From NCBI RefSeq assembly GCF_009674535.1, contig NZ_WKJK01000005.1, positions 310,001-374,000 on the forward strand: 64,000 nucleotides of DNA. Direction: 5' to 3'. Each line of letters opens with the position of its first letter. Within the stretch, counting starts at the first letter, position 1. Shown here in pieces: positions 17,441 through 26,049 of this stretch. The stretch is from Duganella guangzhouensis. Lineage in GTDB: Bacteria; Pseudomonadota; Gammaproteobacteria; Burkholderiales; Burkholderiaceae_D. A model generated the notes under the pieces. It made no database searches. It saw only the letters and a program-made list of their open reading frames with translations, and was not told where the DNA came from. A program made the translations under genes and the position numbers.

Positions 17441-18169
17441 TTAGCTGCCGCTAATCAGGCGATTTCCAGCTTCGGCCATCGAATCGGTGGACGTGAGCAA
17501 CTTCATCTGTACTTCAAAAGTGCGGTTCAAGCTCATGGTCGCCACCATTTCCTCCACCGCCGACACATTGCTGCCTTCCAGGTAGCCCGGATTCAGCTTG
17601 ACGGTCGGATCGGTGGCCAGCGGCTGGCCGTCGCGCGCGACGATCAGGCCGGCCTCGTTCTTGGTCAGCTGGGTGGCGTCGGCCTTCACCAGGCGCAGCT
17701 TGTCGATGGTCTGCATGGTGGTGGTGCCGGGCGACTGGATCGAGACGGTGCCGTCGGTGCCGATGTCGAGTTTGGTGTACTCGGGCAGCGTGATCGGACC
17801 GCCTTCGCCCAGCACCACATTGCCGTTCAGGCGCAGCGTGCCGTCGGCGCTCAGCGTCATGGCGCCGGCGCGGGTATAGGCTTCGCCGTCGGCGGTCTGC
17901 ACCGTCAGGAAACCGTCGCCGGCCACCGCGACGTCGAGGTCGCGGCCGGTGCTCTTCATCACGCCCGCCTTGGTCGAGACCGAATTGGCCTGCAGTTGGG
18001 ACATGTGACGATCATCGTAGCCGTAGCCGTTGACGGCTTGCGCCGCCGACAGCTCCATATTGGCGCGGAAGCCGTTGGTGTCGATGTTGGCCAGATTGTT
18101 GGCGTGCACCTGTTGCGCCTTCAGCGCCCGTTCGGCGCCGCTCATGGCGGTGTAAATCAAAGCATCCAT
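17441..18169 (-). CDS. flgF: Flagellar proximal rod protein FlgF
   Basis: Proximal rod subunit. The 242 residues start MDALIYTAMSGAERALKAQQ and contain HANNLANIDTNGF, AVAGDGFLTVQTADG and SAVEEMVATMSLNRTFEVQMK, which identify FlgF rather than FlgG or FlgE. It is encoded between flgE and flgG as expected for the flgB operon. Confidence 0.95.
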   Translation of the reverse strand: MDALIYTAMSGAERALKAQQVHANNLANIDTNGFRANMELSAAQAVNGYGYDDRHMSQLQANSVSTKAGVMKSTGRDLDVAVAGDGFLTVQTADGEAYTRAGAMTLSADGTLRLNGNVVLGEGGPITLPEYTKLDIGTDGTVSIQSPGTTTMQTIDKLRLVKADATQLTKNEAGLIVARDGQPLATDPTVKLNPGYLEGSNVSAVEEMVATMSLNRTFEVQMKLLTSTDSMAEAGNRLISGS

Positions 18170-18178
18170 GGCTTAGCC

Positions 18179-19435
18179 TTAGATCGCCTGCATCAGCGAC
18201 TGCAGCATGGTCGACTCGGTCTGGATCACTTTCGAGTTGGCCTGGTAGTTGCGCTGCGAGGTCATCAGGCCCACCAGTTCCGAGGTGATGTCGACGTTCG
18301 ACTGTTCCAGCGAGCTCACCGTCAGCGAGCCGGCCATGCCGGTGCCCGGGGTGCCGACCAGCGCCTCGCCCGAGGTGGTCGAGGTGATCCAGCTGGTGTC
18401 GCTGATCGCGGTCAGCTGGCCTTCGTCCGGGAAGGTGGCGATCGCGATCTTGCCGACCGTTTGCTTCTGGCCGTTGGAGTAGCTGGCGATCACCGAGCCG
18501 TCGGTGTCCAGCGTCAGGCCGCTGTAGGTGCCGGCCGCGTAGCCGTCGGCGTTGTTGGTCGAGGTGGTGGCTTCGCCGGCAAAGCCGGTGGTGCCGGTGT
18601 AGTTGACGACGATGTCGTTCAGCACGCCGCCGTTCGAGGTGGTGGTGCCGGCCAGGCCGAGCGTGATGCTGCCGGCGTCGGTGGTCGGGTCGGGCGTCAG
18701 CATCTGGCCGGTGGTGCCGTCAAAGGTCATGGTGGTCGGGGTGCCGACTTCCAGCCCGTCCAGCACATAGTGGACGTCGACCGAGTTGGCGACCGAGCCG
18801 CCACCGCCGTCGTCGGTGCGCGAGAAGTATTGGGTCAGCGTGTGTTTGCCGCCCAGGCTGTCATAGATGACGCTGGCCTTGGACATATTGAAGGTCGAGG
18901 TGTCTGGCGCGTCGGTGGCCGAGGTCGGCGACACCCAGGCCGAGGTCGGCGCGGTCCAGTCGGCCGACAGGTTGCCGATGTAGGTGACGTCGGACGAGGC
19001 CACGGCCGGGATCGAGCCGGTCGGAATCGCCAGGTCGCCCAGCGCGCCCAGGGTGCCGGTCTTGGTGTCGACCGGATAGCCCTGGATCTTGCGGCCGGAG
19101 GCGTCCACCAGGTAGCCGTCGGTGGAGGCGTCAAAGATGCCGACCCGGGTGTACTGGGTTTCGTTGGTGGCGGCGTCGCGCGCGATGAAGAAGCCGGTGC
19201 CGTTGATCGAGGCGTCCAGCGAGCGGCCGGTGTTCAGGATGCTGCCCTGCAGGCTGATGTTCTGGGTGGTCGAGCCCACCATCACACCGGTCACCTGGGT
19301 GCCCGCCACCAGCGACGCGAAGTTGGAGCGCAGCGACTTGTAGCCGTAGGTGCCGGCGTTGGCGATGTTGTGGCTGGTGGTGTCCAGCGAATCGTTAATG
19401 GCCTGAATGCCAGACAATGCGATATCGAAACTCAT
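18179..19435 (-). CDS. flgE: Flagellar hook protein FlgE
   Basis: Hook subunit. 418 residues: N-terminal MSFDIALSGIQAINDSL and NIANAGTYGYKS, the INGTGFFIARD strand, a long Thr/Ser/Gly-rich central hook domain, and C-terminal SNVDITSELVGLMTSQRNYQ. Length fits FlgE (about 400). AAGGAAGGT lies upstream of the ATG. Confidence 0.95.
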   Translation of the reverse strand: MSFDIALSGIQAINDSLDTTSHNIANAGTYGYKSLRSNFASLVAGTQVTGVMVGSTTQNISLQGSILNTGRSLDASINGTGFFIARDAATNETQYTRVGIFDASTDGYLVDASGRKIQGYPVDTKTGTLGALGDLAIPTGSIPAVASSDVTYIGNLSADWTAPTSAWVSPTSATDAPDTSTFNMSKASVIYDSLGGKHTLTQYFSRTDDGGGGSVANSVDVHYVLDGLEVGTPTTMTFDGTTGQMLTPDPTTDAGSITLGLAGTTTSNGGVLNDIVVNYTGTTGFAGEATTSTNNADGYAAGTYSGLTLDTDGSVIASYSNGQKQTVGKIAIATFPDEGQLTAISDTSWITSTTSGEALVGTPGTGMAGSLTVSSLEQSNVDITSELVGLMTSQRNYQANSKVIQTESTMLQSLMQAI

Positions 19436-19450
19436 GGCGGATACCTTCCT

Positions 19451-20149
19451 TTAGAGACTAGATTGAGTGGCAGAAGCGGACGCGGTGCTGGTGGCACCGT
19501 TGAAAGCGGTAATGGCGGTGGTGGCGACCTGGCCGATGTTGGCCACGTTCAGCGTGACGCTGCCGTCGGTCGCCAGCTTGACGCTGTTGAGGCGGCCCTG
19601 GATGTCGGTGGCCGGGGTTTCGCCCGAGCTGGTGCTGACCGCGATGGTGTAGCTGCCGGCCGGAATGCCGAGCGTGGCCGGATCGATGCTGAACGCCACC
19701 GTGCCCGGCGCCTGGCTACCCAGGTTGACCGTGTACTCGGTGCCGTCAGTGCCGGTCAGCACCACCTTGGTGGCGGTGCTGGACGAGGCCAGCGTGGTCT
19801 GGCCGCTGACCACGGTGCTGCCGTCCAGCGTCACCGAGGTGGTCTCGGCCATGACGTTGGAGCCGACCTGGGCGCCCAGCGCCAATACCTGCATGCTTTG
19901 CAGCACGCTAGCACTGTTGCTGGTGACCGTGGTCAGGTTTTGCAGCGACTCGGTTTGCGACAGCTGGGTCAACTGCTGGACGAAGTCCTGCGGGTCGGTC
20001 GGATTGGTCGGATCCTGGTTCTGGATCTGCGCCACCAGCAATTTGGTGAACATGTCCGACGCTTCACTGGCGGCATTGCCGGTGATGCTGGTGCCCGAGC
20101 TGGCGGACGACGAGGTGCTGCTGTTATTGAGGAGACTACTGACAGTCAT
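19451..20149 (-). CDS. flgD: Flagellar hook-cap protein FlgD
   Basis: Temporary cap for hook assembly. The export/assembly segment FTKLLVAQIQNQDPTNPTDP followed by FVQQLTQLSQTESLQNL identifies it; the C-terminal half holds the usual Ig-like and tudor-like hook-cap folds (GTDGTEYTVNLG, PAGSYTIAV). 232 residues, typical. Ser/Thr-rich N terminus. Confidence 0.94.
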   Translation of the reverse strand: MTVSSLLNNSSTSSSASSGTSITGNAASEASDMFTKLLVAQIQNQDPTNPTDPQDFVQQLTQLSQTESLQNLTTVTSNSASVLQSMQVLALGAQVGSNVMAETTSVTLDGSTVVSGQTTLASSSTATKVVLTGTDGTEYTVNLGSQAPGTVAFSIDPATLGIPAGSYTIAVSTSSGETPATDIQGRLNSVKLATDGSVTLNVANIGQVATTAITAFNGATSTASASATQSSL

Positions 20150-20151
20150 GA

Positions 20152-20574
20152 TTAGCCTTCACCGAGTTTAAGGAGGGACTGCTGCATCGTGCGGATGCGG
20201 CCGAGGACTTCAACATTGGTTTCAAACGCGCGCGAGGCCGACATCATGTCGGTCATCTCGGCCACCTGGTTCACATTCGGGTAGTACACCATGCCGTCGG
20301 CATTGGCCATCGGATTGCCGGGCTCGTAGACCTGGCGCAGCGGTTCGTCCGACTGCACCACGTCCAGCACCTGCACCTTGCCGCCGGCGCTGTTCATGCC
20401 CTGCGGGCTGTCGCTCATGACGGTGGCGAACACCGGCTTGCGGGCGCGGTAGGTGTCGGCTTCGGTGCCGGCCACCGAATCGGCGTTGGCCAGATTACTG
20501 GCGATGGTATTCAGCCGTACCGACTGGGCCGCCATGGCCGAACCGGCGATATCGGAAATATCCTTGAATGACAT
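20152..20574 (-). CDS. flgC: Flagellar proximal rod protein FlgC
   Basis: Proximal rod subunit, 140 residues. Recognised by MAAQSVRLNTIASNLANADS near the start, YRARKPVFATVM, YPNVNQVAEMTDMMSASRAFETNVEVL near the end (only fragments of at most 20 residues are typical: NVNQVAEMTDMMSASRAFE). Two bases separate it from flgD, so translation is coupled. Confidence 0.95.
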   Translation of the reverse strand: MSFKDISDIAGSAMAAQSVRLNTIASNLANADSVAGTEADTYRARKPVFATVMSDSPQGMNSAGGKVQVLDVVQSDEPLRQVYEPGNPMANADGMVYYPNVNQVAEMTDMMSASRAFETNVEVLGRIRTMQQSLLKLGEG

Positions 20575-20597
20575 GGGCGCTCCTGCTCCTGCTGCGG

Positions 20598-20960
20598 TTA
20601 CTGGCCGGCGATGGCTTTGGCCAGACCCTTGAACTTCATATTGGCGAAGGTCAGGCTGGTCTGGAAGTCGGTGGCGTTCTGCGAGAACGCGGCCTGCTCA
20701 ACGCCGATTTCGACGGTGTTGCCGTCGCGCGTAGGGTGGTAGGGCACACGGTACATCAGCGCGCTGTCGCCGCCGTCGCCGACATCGCCGTTGCCCTCGG
20801 CCTGGACATTGGCCATGGTGGCCGCGAAGTCCATGTCCTGGGCCTGGTAGCCGGGCGTGTTCTCATTGGCGATATTGGCCGCCAGGATGCGCGTGCGTTC
20901 GGCGCGCAAGGCCAGCGCGTCGCCGTGGACGCCTGCCGCGTCTTTGAAGTTAATGCCCAT
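20598..20960 (-). CDS. flgB: Flagellar proximal rod protein FlgB
   Basis: First rod subunit and first gene of the flgB-to-flgL operon. 120 residues: LRAERTRILAANIANENTPG and DMDFAATM are the conserved N-terminal rod signature, and the protein ends with the FQTSLTFANMKFKGLAKAI helix. GGGGAAG precedes the ATG. The promoter should lie in the 129 bases shared with divergent flgA, but I could not recognise a sigma-28 or sigma-54 consensus there. Confidence 0.93.
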   Translation of the reverse strand: MGINFKDAAGVHGDALALRAERTRILAANIANENTPGYQAQDMDFAATMANVQAEGNGDVGDGGDSALMYRVPYHPTRDGNTVEIGVEQAAFSQNATDFQTSLTFANMKFKGLAKAIAGQ

Positions 20961-21089
20961 ATTCTTCCCCTAGTCAGACAGTGCGGTAAAACACGTTGTC
21001 ATGAGTCATTTCTGCGACGCCGCATGTAGAATGACGGCCGGGCACCCATGGTGTCCTCCGTCTCCGGCATCATAGTTGAGGTATTGCTC

Positions 21090-21839
21090 ATGTTCAACAA
21101 ATCTATTGTAACTGTTTCGGGCGGAATGTTGCTGTTTTGCATTCCACTTTTTAACGTTTTTTCTGCGCCCATGCCGGTGGCGGCGGAACAAGTGCCGTTG
21201 CTGGTCGAGGCGGCGGCACAAAAACACCTGGCACGCTGGGCCGAAGCGGCCGGCTTGAGCGAGCCGCAATTCAGCGTCACGGTATTGCCGGGCAACCGTC
21301 CGCTGGCGGCCTGCGGCCAGCCTGTGACGGTGCAGGCGGCCGATACGCGGCAAGCGGCGCGCATGCGTTTCATTGCCGTCTGTGCCGGTAACGGCGGCTG
21401 GCGATATGAATTTAGTGTGCGTGCCCAAATCTCGGCGCGGGTGGCGGTGGCGGCCAGCGACGTGCCGTCCGGGCGGGCGTTGGTAGATGAAGAAGTGTTG
21501 CTTGAGCGCCACGATATCAGCGCGATCGGCGACAGCATTGCCGATCCGGCCGACGCGGTCGGGCTCAGCGGCAAGCGCACGCTGCGCGCCGGCGAGCTGT
21601 TGCGCAAGGCGATGTTGATGGCGCCGATCCTGATCAAGCGCGGCGAGCCGGTGCGCATCGTGGCGCGGCGCGAGCAAATTGAAGTCAGCATGGCCGGCGA
21701 GGCGTTGGACGCCGGTGCGCGCGGCGACAGCATCCGCGTGCGCAACGCGAATGGCGCCACGATCCGGGCCCGCGTCACAGGCGCGGGTACGGTGGAGCCT
21801 GCCTCGGTGCCGGTCACAGCTAGTCCTCCGTCGGAGTGA
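21090..21839 (+). CDS. flgA: Flagellar P-ring assembly chaperone FlgA
   Basis: Periplasmic chaperone for FlgI assembly. 249 residues with an N-terminal hydrophobic signal segment and a SAF-domain C-terminal half: VAVAASDVPSGRALVDEEVLLE, GLSGKRTLRAGELLR, IVARREQIEVSMAGEALDAG and GDSIRVRNANG. The ATG at 21090 is preferred to one at 21048 because TGAGG lies seven bases upstream. It is the only rod/ring gene on the plus strand, divergent from flgB, and its last 20 bases overlap the end of the convergent glucosaminidase gene. Confidence 0.9.
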   Translation: MFNKSIVTVSGGMLLFCIPLFNVFSAPMPVAAEQVPLLVEAAAQKHLARWAEAAGLSEPQFSVTVLPGNRPLAACGQPVTVQAADTRQAARMRFIAVCAGNGGWRYEFSVRAQISARVAVAASDVPSGRALVDEEVLLERHDISAIGDSIADPADAVGLSGKRTLRAGELLRKAMLMAPILIKRGEPVRIVARREQIEVSMAGEALDAGARGDSIRVRNANGATIRARVTGAGTVEPASVPVTASPPSE

Positions 21840-22587
21840 CGCCATGCAAGCGCCGCTGCATTTGCGCGGCGACCTTGCTCAGCTTGTCTGCATACTGGGG
21901 GTCGGTGGCATAGCCGGCCTTGGCCAATCCCTGGGCGAAGGCGCGGGCATCGCTGCCGGTGTTGAGTGCGGCCGCGTAGCGCGGATTGCTGGTCAGCAGA
22001 TCGGCATAGTCGCGGAAGGCGCTGGCGGTGTCGGGATAGCTGCGGAAGCGCTCGGTCTTCTTCAGCATGGCGCCATGTTCATATTCGGTGGTGCTGGCCA
22101 CAGCCACCTCGCCCTGCCAGCCGCTGCCGGCCTTGACGCCGAACAGATTGTTGGCGTTGGCGGCGCCGTTTTTCAGCGGCTGCTTGCCCCAGCCCGATTC
22201 CAGGGCGGCGTGCGCGGCCACCAGCTCGGGCGCCACGCCCAGCTTGTCGGCGGTTTCGGTCGCCCACGGCGCGATTGCGCTCAAAAACTGTTGTTGGGTG
22301 TCGCTGTCGACCCCGCTGTCATCTTCTTCCAGCACGCCGCTGCCGCGCTGACGCAGCGCCATCGCCTGCAGGCTCATGGCCTGGGACGAGGGCAGGGCAT
22401 CGTTGCGGAAGCCGCCGTCGCCTTTGGCGATGAAGGTGGCGACATCGGTTGCGATTTGCTGGAAAGTGGAGGAGAAGCCGCCGGCGGACACAGCCGAGCC
22501 CAAGGCCGCGGTGGGGCGGCTGGCGGTGACATTCGAAACGGTTGCGGCAGTGGGTGCGGTGGCCTGCATCCCGTTAAGCTGGCGCAT
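21820..22587 (-). CDS. Stand-alone flagellar glucosaminidase (FlgJ C-terminal domain)
   Basis: A 255-residue protein whose second half is the GH73 muramidase domain normally fused to the rod cap in FlgJ: APELVAAHAALESGWGKQPL holds the catalytic glutamate, followed by NNLFGVKAG, TTEYEHG and FRSYPDTASAFRDYADLL. The first 100 residues are Ala/Ser-rich and lack the rod-binding segment. It should open the peptidoglycan for the rod. GAGGAG seven bases before the ATG at 22587 decides the start. It overlaps flgN by 14 bases and forms the tail of the minus-strand unit; no signal peptide is evident, so export probably uses the flagellar apparatus. Confidence 0.88.
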   Translation of the reverse strand: MRQLNGMQATAPTAATVSNVTASRPTAALGSAVSAGGFSSTFQQIATDVATFIAKGDGGFRNDALPSSQAMSLQAMALRQRGSGVLEEDDSGVDSDTQQQFLSAIAPWATETADKLGVAPELVAAHAALESGWGKQPLKNGAANANNLFGVKAGSGWQGEVAVASTTEYEHGAMLKKTERFRSYPDTASAFRDYADLLTSNPRYAAALNTGSDARAFAQGLAKAGYATDPQYADKLSKVAAQMQRRLHGVTPTED

Positions 22588-23020
22588 AAATGTGCTCCTC
22601 GCCATGCAGCACGCGCTGCATGATGCTGTATTGCTCTACCAGCAAATCGCCGTTGCGTTTGCTGAGACGCTTGCATTCGACAACCGCTGTTTCCAGCGCT
22701 TGCCAGTCCGCTTCCATTTTCGCTCGCGCGGCATTTTTCAGTAAAGCAAAAGCTTGCGCCATATTGCCAGTTGCACCAACTAAGCGTTGCACCAGCGCCA
22801 CGCGTTGGGCGCGGCGCTGCATCATCAGGTCCACCAGCGTGGAAATCGTCTCGGCCACCGCCGCTAGTTCCGGCCCCTTGTGGCGCAGCGCGGCCTCGAA
22901 CTGTTCTTGCAACAATTGCTTCAGCTGTTGATAGGCCAGCAAATCGTCGGCGATGCCGGTCAACAGCGCGCGCATCGCATCCTGGCGCGTCAGGTTACTC
23001 GGAGTACTGCTCAGGCTCAC
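22574..23020 (-). CDS. flgN: Flagellar chaperone FlgN
   Basis: Cytosolic export chaperone for FlgK and FlgL. A 148-residue all-helical protein: LLAYQQLKQLLQEQFEAALR, ELAAVAETISTLVDLMMQRR, RVALVQRLVG and CKRLSKRNGDLLVEQYSIMQ are typical FlgN helices. The start is a GTG whose last two bases form the flgM stop (GTGA), with GGGAG six bases upstream; an internal ATG 45 bases later is the alternative. Gene identity rests on fold and position beside flgM. Confidence 0.85.
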   Translation of the reverse strand: MSLSSTPSNLTRQDAMRALLTGIADDLLAYQQLKQLLQEQFEAALRHKGPELAAVAETISTLVDLMMQRRAQRVALVQRLVGATGNMAQAFALLKNAARAKMEADWQALETAVVECKRLSKRNGDLLVEQYSIMQRVLHGEEHIYAPA

Positions 23021-23289
23021 GTCTCGCTCCCGTGGAAGCGCTGGATCAGGCCGGCCAGCTTGGCCGGATCGAACGGCAATTCGCCCTTGGACAGGGCGTC
23101 GCGCAGCATATCGACCTTTTCCTGGTCGATTTCCGGCAAGTCCTTCATCGCTTGCAGCGCCGGTTGCAGCACCGCCGATTGCAACGGTGCCGATGCCGGG
23201 GCCGCCACCGCTTCGGGAGCGTCGGCCGGTGGCGCCTCGGCCACGCGTTGGACGGCCATCCCGTCCGGGGTCGAAGTCGTGATTCTCAT
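23017..23289 (-). CDS. flgM: Anti-sigma-28 factor FlgM
   Basis: Inhibitor that holds FliA until the hook is finished and is then exported. 90 residues: MRITTSTPDGM at the start, an Ala/Pro-rich disordered middle, and the sigma-binding C terminus EIDQEKVDMLRDALSKGELP then FDPAKLAGLIQRF. GAGG seven bases before the ATG at 23289 supports this start over a more distal one. Having its own FlgM beside its own FliA means the locus can run its late-gene switch independently. Confidence 0.88.
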   Translation of the reverse strand: MRITTSTPDGMAVQRVAEAPPADAPEAVAAPASAPLQSAVLQPALQAMKDLPEIDQEKVDMLRDALSKGELPFDPAKLAGLIQRFHGSET

Positions 23290-23327
23290 ACGTGTGCCTC
23301 GTGTTGGCTTGGTTTCCATACGAACTC

Positions 23328-24341
23328 TTATTTGTTGCGGCGCGGATCACGCAGCGGACTGTCGCCGCCGAGTTTGCTACGCAGCTGCTGCAACATCGAC
23401 GCGTCCGGCAGCGCGGTGTCGACGTCGTGGATCAGCGGATCGGTCGCGTCCGGCATGCCGAACATGGTGGCGATGGTCTTGGCCTGCGCCGTGGTGAGGA
23501 TCAGCAACTCGATGCGGCGGTTGACGCCGGCGTCGGCGCGCTTGGTGTCAAGCGGCGCGCGGTCGGCCATGCCCACCACCTGCAGCACCGATTCGCGGTT
23601 CATGCCGCCGGCCAGCAGCTGGGCCCGGGCCGACATGGCGCGGTTGGCCGACAGCGTCCAGTTGGAGAATGCGGCGTAGCTGGTGTCGGCGTACTGCAGC
23701 GAATCGGTGTGGCCGACGATCAGCATCTGATTGTCCATTTGCGCGAACAGCGGCCCCATCTTGCGCAGCAGGGCGCGGAATTTATCGGTCGGCACCGCGC
23801 TGCCGCGCACAAACATGCCCTGGCGGTCGGTGTCGTGCATCATCACCCGCAGGCCATACGGCGTGACAATCGATTCCAGATTGCTGGTCAGGCCAGCCTC
23901 GGCGCTCATCTTGGCCAGCGCGCGCGACAGCGCGTTCAAGTCGTCCGGGGTGTCGTACTTGACCTTGGACGACGGTTCCTTGGTCGGTTCCTCGGTGGTT
24001 TCGGCCTCGGCCTTTTGCTTGCCCTCGGTTTCGGTGTTGCCGAAGTGCGGCATCGGGAAGCGGTCGATCAGGCTGCCGCGCGGGCCGCCCACTTGTTCCG
24101 GCATCACGCCCTTGCCCTGGTCGGTCTTGGCGCCATCGGCCTCGGTCAGGATTTGTTGCAGCGACTCGGTGTTACGCGCCGCCATCAGCCACAGCACCAG
24201 GAACAAGCACATCAGCGCCAGACAGAAGTCGGCGAACGCTACTTTCCAGGCGCCGCCGTGATCGTCGTGCTTGTGCTTGCCGCCACCGCGCTTGACGATG
24301 GTCTGGTCATGGCCCCCTTTGTCATGCGGCTTTAGCACCAC
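23328..24341 (-). CDS. motB: Flagellar stator protein MotB
   Basis: Peptidoglycan-anchored half of the stator. The 337 residues open with the MotB signature PHDKGGHDQTIVKR, then a single transmembrane helix WKVAFADFCLALMCLFLVLW whose Asp in AFADF is the ion-binding residue. A plug/linker and an OmpA-like domain (LIVGHTDSLQYAD, NRAMSARAQLLAGGM, DRAPLDTKRADAGVNRRIEL) follow. Start is GTG; two adjacent GTG codons (24341 and 24338) are possible, the second better placed after GGAGG. It overlaps motA by about 20 bases. Confidence 0.94.
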   Translation of the reverse strand: MVLKPHDKGGHDQTIVKRGGGKHKHDDHGGAWKVAFADFCLALMCLFLVLWLMAARNTESLQQILTEADGAKTDQGKGVMPEQVGGPRGSLIDRFPMPHFGNTETEGKQKAEAETTEEPTKEPSSKVKYDTPDDLNALSRALAKMSAEAGLTSNLESIVTPYGLRVMMHDTDRQGMFVRGSAVPTDKFRALLRKMGPLFAQMDNQMLIVGHTDSLQYADTSYAAFSNWTLSANRAMSARAQLLAGGMNRESVLQVVGMADRAPLDTKRADAGVNRRIELLILTTAQAKTIATMFGMPDATDPLIHDVDTALPDASMLQQLRSKLGGDSPLRDPRRNK

Positions 24342-25233
24342 GGCCTCCGCGTCCCGAATCCGAAGGTTCGCTGTCGCGGCCTTCCAGATCGTTAATCCAG
24401 CGTTCCAGCTGAGCGAAGCTCGGCTTGATGTTCAGCTGCACCAGGCGGCGCCCCGAGTCGATCGCCAGCAGCGGCGGCTTGCCGGCGACGTGGGTCACCA
24501 GCACCACCTTGACGGTTTCCTTGTTGGCCGCTTCCGAGTTGACCAGCTGTTTCAGCATATTGCACAGCGGGTCGATCAGGCCGTAGCACAGGAAAATACC
24601 GATGAAGGTACCGACCATCGCCGCGCCGACGTGCTCGGCGATCTCGCCCGAGGTGGCGCCCTCGGACACGGTGTTCATGGTGATCACGATGCCCAACACC
24701 GCCGCCAGAATCCCGAAGCCCGGCATCGCCTCGCCAATCTTGTTGAGCGACTTGGCCGGCTGTTCCTGCTCGGTGTGGATGGCTTCCAGTTCCTGGTCCA
24801 GCACGCCTTCGAGTTCGTGGGCGTTGATTTTGCCCATCGCCATCAGACGGAAGTTGTCGACGATGAAGGCCAGCAGTTTCGGCTCGTCCAGAATGCGCGG
24901 ATAGCGCTGGAACAGCGGGCTGTCCTTGGGCGCCTCGACGTGGGCGTCAAGCGCCTTCAGGCCGCCGGCGGCCAGTTGCAGCAGCTCGTACATCAGCAGC
25001 AGCAACTGGCGCTGGAATTCCGAGTCGTACTTCTTCTTCATGATCTTCTTGATCTGCGTGACCAGCTCCTTCAGCACGTGGGTCGGGTTGCCGATCACCA
25101 GCGCGCCGATACCCGAGCCGGCAATCACGATCAACTCGATCGGTTGCCAGATCTGGTGGAACGCTCCGCCCATCAGGAAGAAGCCCCCGAACACGCTGCC
25201 TAAAACGATGAGTACGCCGACTATTTGCTGCAT
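24322..25233 (-). CDS. motA: Flagellar stator protein MotA
   Basis: Four-helix stator subunit of the ion channel. 303 residues with hydrophobic helices at both ends, a large cytoplasmic loop, the rotor-facing charges conserved in NFRLMAMGKINAHELEGVLD (Arg and Glu), and the GEAMPGFGILAAVLGIVITM helix containing the channel proline region. It lies 46 bases after fliA and is translationally linked to motB. Proton or sodium use cannot be decided from the sequence alone, but the MotAB naming fits the residues. Confidence 0.94.
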   Translation of the reverse strand: MQQIVGVLIVLGSVFGGFFLMGGAFHQIWQPIELIVIAGSGIGALVIGNPTHVLKELVTQIKKIMKKKYDSEFQRQLLLLMYELLQLAAGGLKALDAHVEAPKDSPLFQRYPRILDEPKLLAFIVDNFRLMAMGKINAHELEGVLDQELEAIHTEQEQPAKSLNKIGEAMPGFGILAAVLGIVITMNTVSEGATSGEIAEHVGAAMVGTFIGIFLCYGLIDPLCNMLKQLVNSEAANKETVKVVLVTHVAGKPPLLAIDSGRRLVQLNIKPSFAQLERWINDLEGRDSEPSDSGRGGRGAKAA

Positions 25234-25279
25234 GATGATTCGCCTTTCCGCGTCATTTTGATTCCTGCTGCCAGCGCCA

Positions 25280-26017
25280 TCAGGCGCTTTGCAGTACTGC
25301 CTTCATTTTGTTCAGCGCCGCCTTGTTCAGCTGACAGACGCGGGCGTCGGTCAGGTCCAGCACGGCGGCGATTTCCTTGTAGCTGAGCTCAAACTCGTAA
25401 TACATCTGCACCACCCGCTGTTCGCGCTCGTCGAGGCCGCGCAGCGCCTGCTCCAGGCTGCGCCGCACCACCAGCTGGTCTTCCGGGCTGGGCGCGCTCT
25501 CGTTGCTGACGCTGTCCTGCAGGATTTCATCGAAGCTGGCGATCAGCTCGGCGTTTTCATCCAGCAGATAGGCCTGGTAAGCCTCGGGCGTCAGTTCCAG
25601 CCCGCTCATGATCTCGTGCTCGGTCGGTTCGCGCCCCAGCTTGCGGGTGAGGGCGCGCACCGCGTCGCGCAGCTTGTGGCTGTGCTGGCGCACCGCGCGC
25701 GGCCGCCAGTCCTGGCGCCGCAGCTCGTCCAGAATCGCGCCGCGGATGCGCAAGCTGGCGTAACTGCCGAAGGCGCCGTCCGGCTCGCCGTAGCGGCGTA
25801 GCGCTTCCAGCAAGCCCATCAGGCCGATCTGTTCCATGTCGTCGCGGTCGATGGCGCCGGCGATCTGCGAATTGAGTTGGCGCACGATGCGCTTGACCAG
25901 CGGCGCATACGCCAGCAGATGCTTTTGTTCGTCGGCCACGCTGAGCGCCGGCGCCAGGGCGCCGTGCTCGCTGTAGCTTTCGGCATAAGTGTCTGCGAAT
26001 TCCTCTACGTATCCCAT
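25280..26017 (-). CDS. fliA: RNA polymerase sigma-28 factor FliA
   Basis: Sigma factor for late flagellar genes. About 245 residues: region 2 (APLVKRIVRQL, DRDDMEQIGLMGLLEALRRY, YASLRIRGAILDELRRQDW), region 3 (LTRKLGREPTEHEIMSGLEL) and region 4 (LDEREQRVVQMYYEFELSYKE, LDLTDARVCQLNKAAL) are all complete. The ATG at 26017 has GGAG five bases upstream; an ATG at 26038 has no ribosome site but cannot be excluded. It is encoded in the same unit as fliD-S-T-K-L and motAB, the lateral-flagella arrangement (lafS). Confidence 0.94.
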   Translation of the reverse strand: MGYVEEFADTYAESYSEHGALAPALSVADEQKHLLAYAPLVKRIVRQLNSQIAGAIDRDDMEQIGLMGLLEALRRYGEPDGAFGSYASLRIRGAILDELRRQDWRPRAVRQHSHKLRDAVRALTRKLGREPTEHEIMSGLELTPEAYQAYLLDENAELIASFDEILQDSVSNESAPSPEDQLVVRRSLEQALRGLDEREQRVVQMYYEFELSYKEIAAVLDLTDARVCQLNKAALNKMKAVLQSA

Positions 26018-26049
26018 GCCCGCTCCACTCTTGTTCATGCTGCCGCGGC

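Noticed and set aside
17384..20155. Very long (923-codon) open frame on the plus strand opposite flgF-flgE-flgD
   Set aside because: It is the GC-rich complement of three firmly identified genes, its protein is a low-complexity Gly/Arg/Val/His mixture without a family, and no ribosome site starts it.
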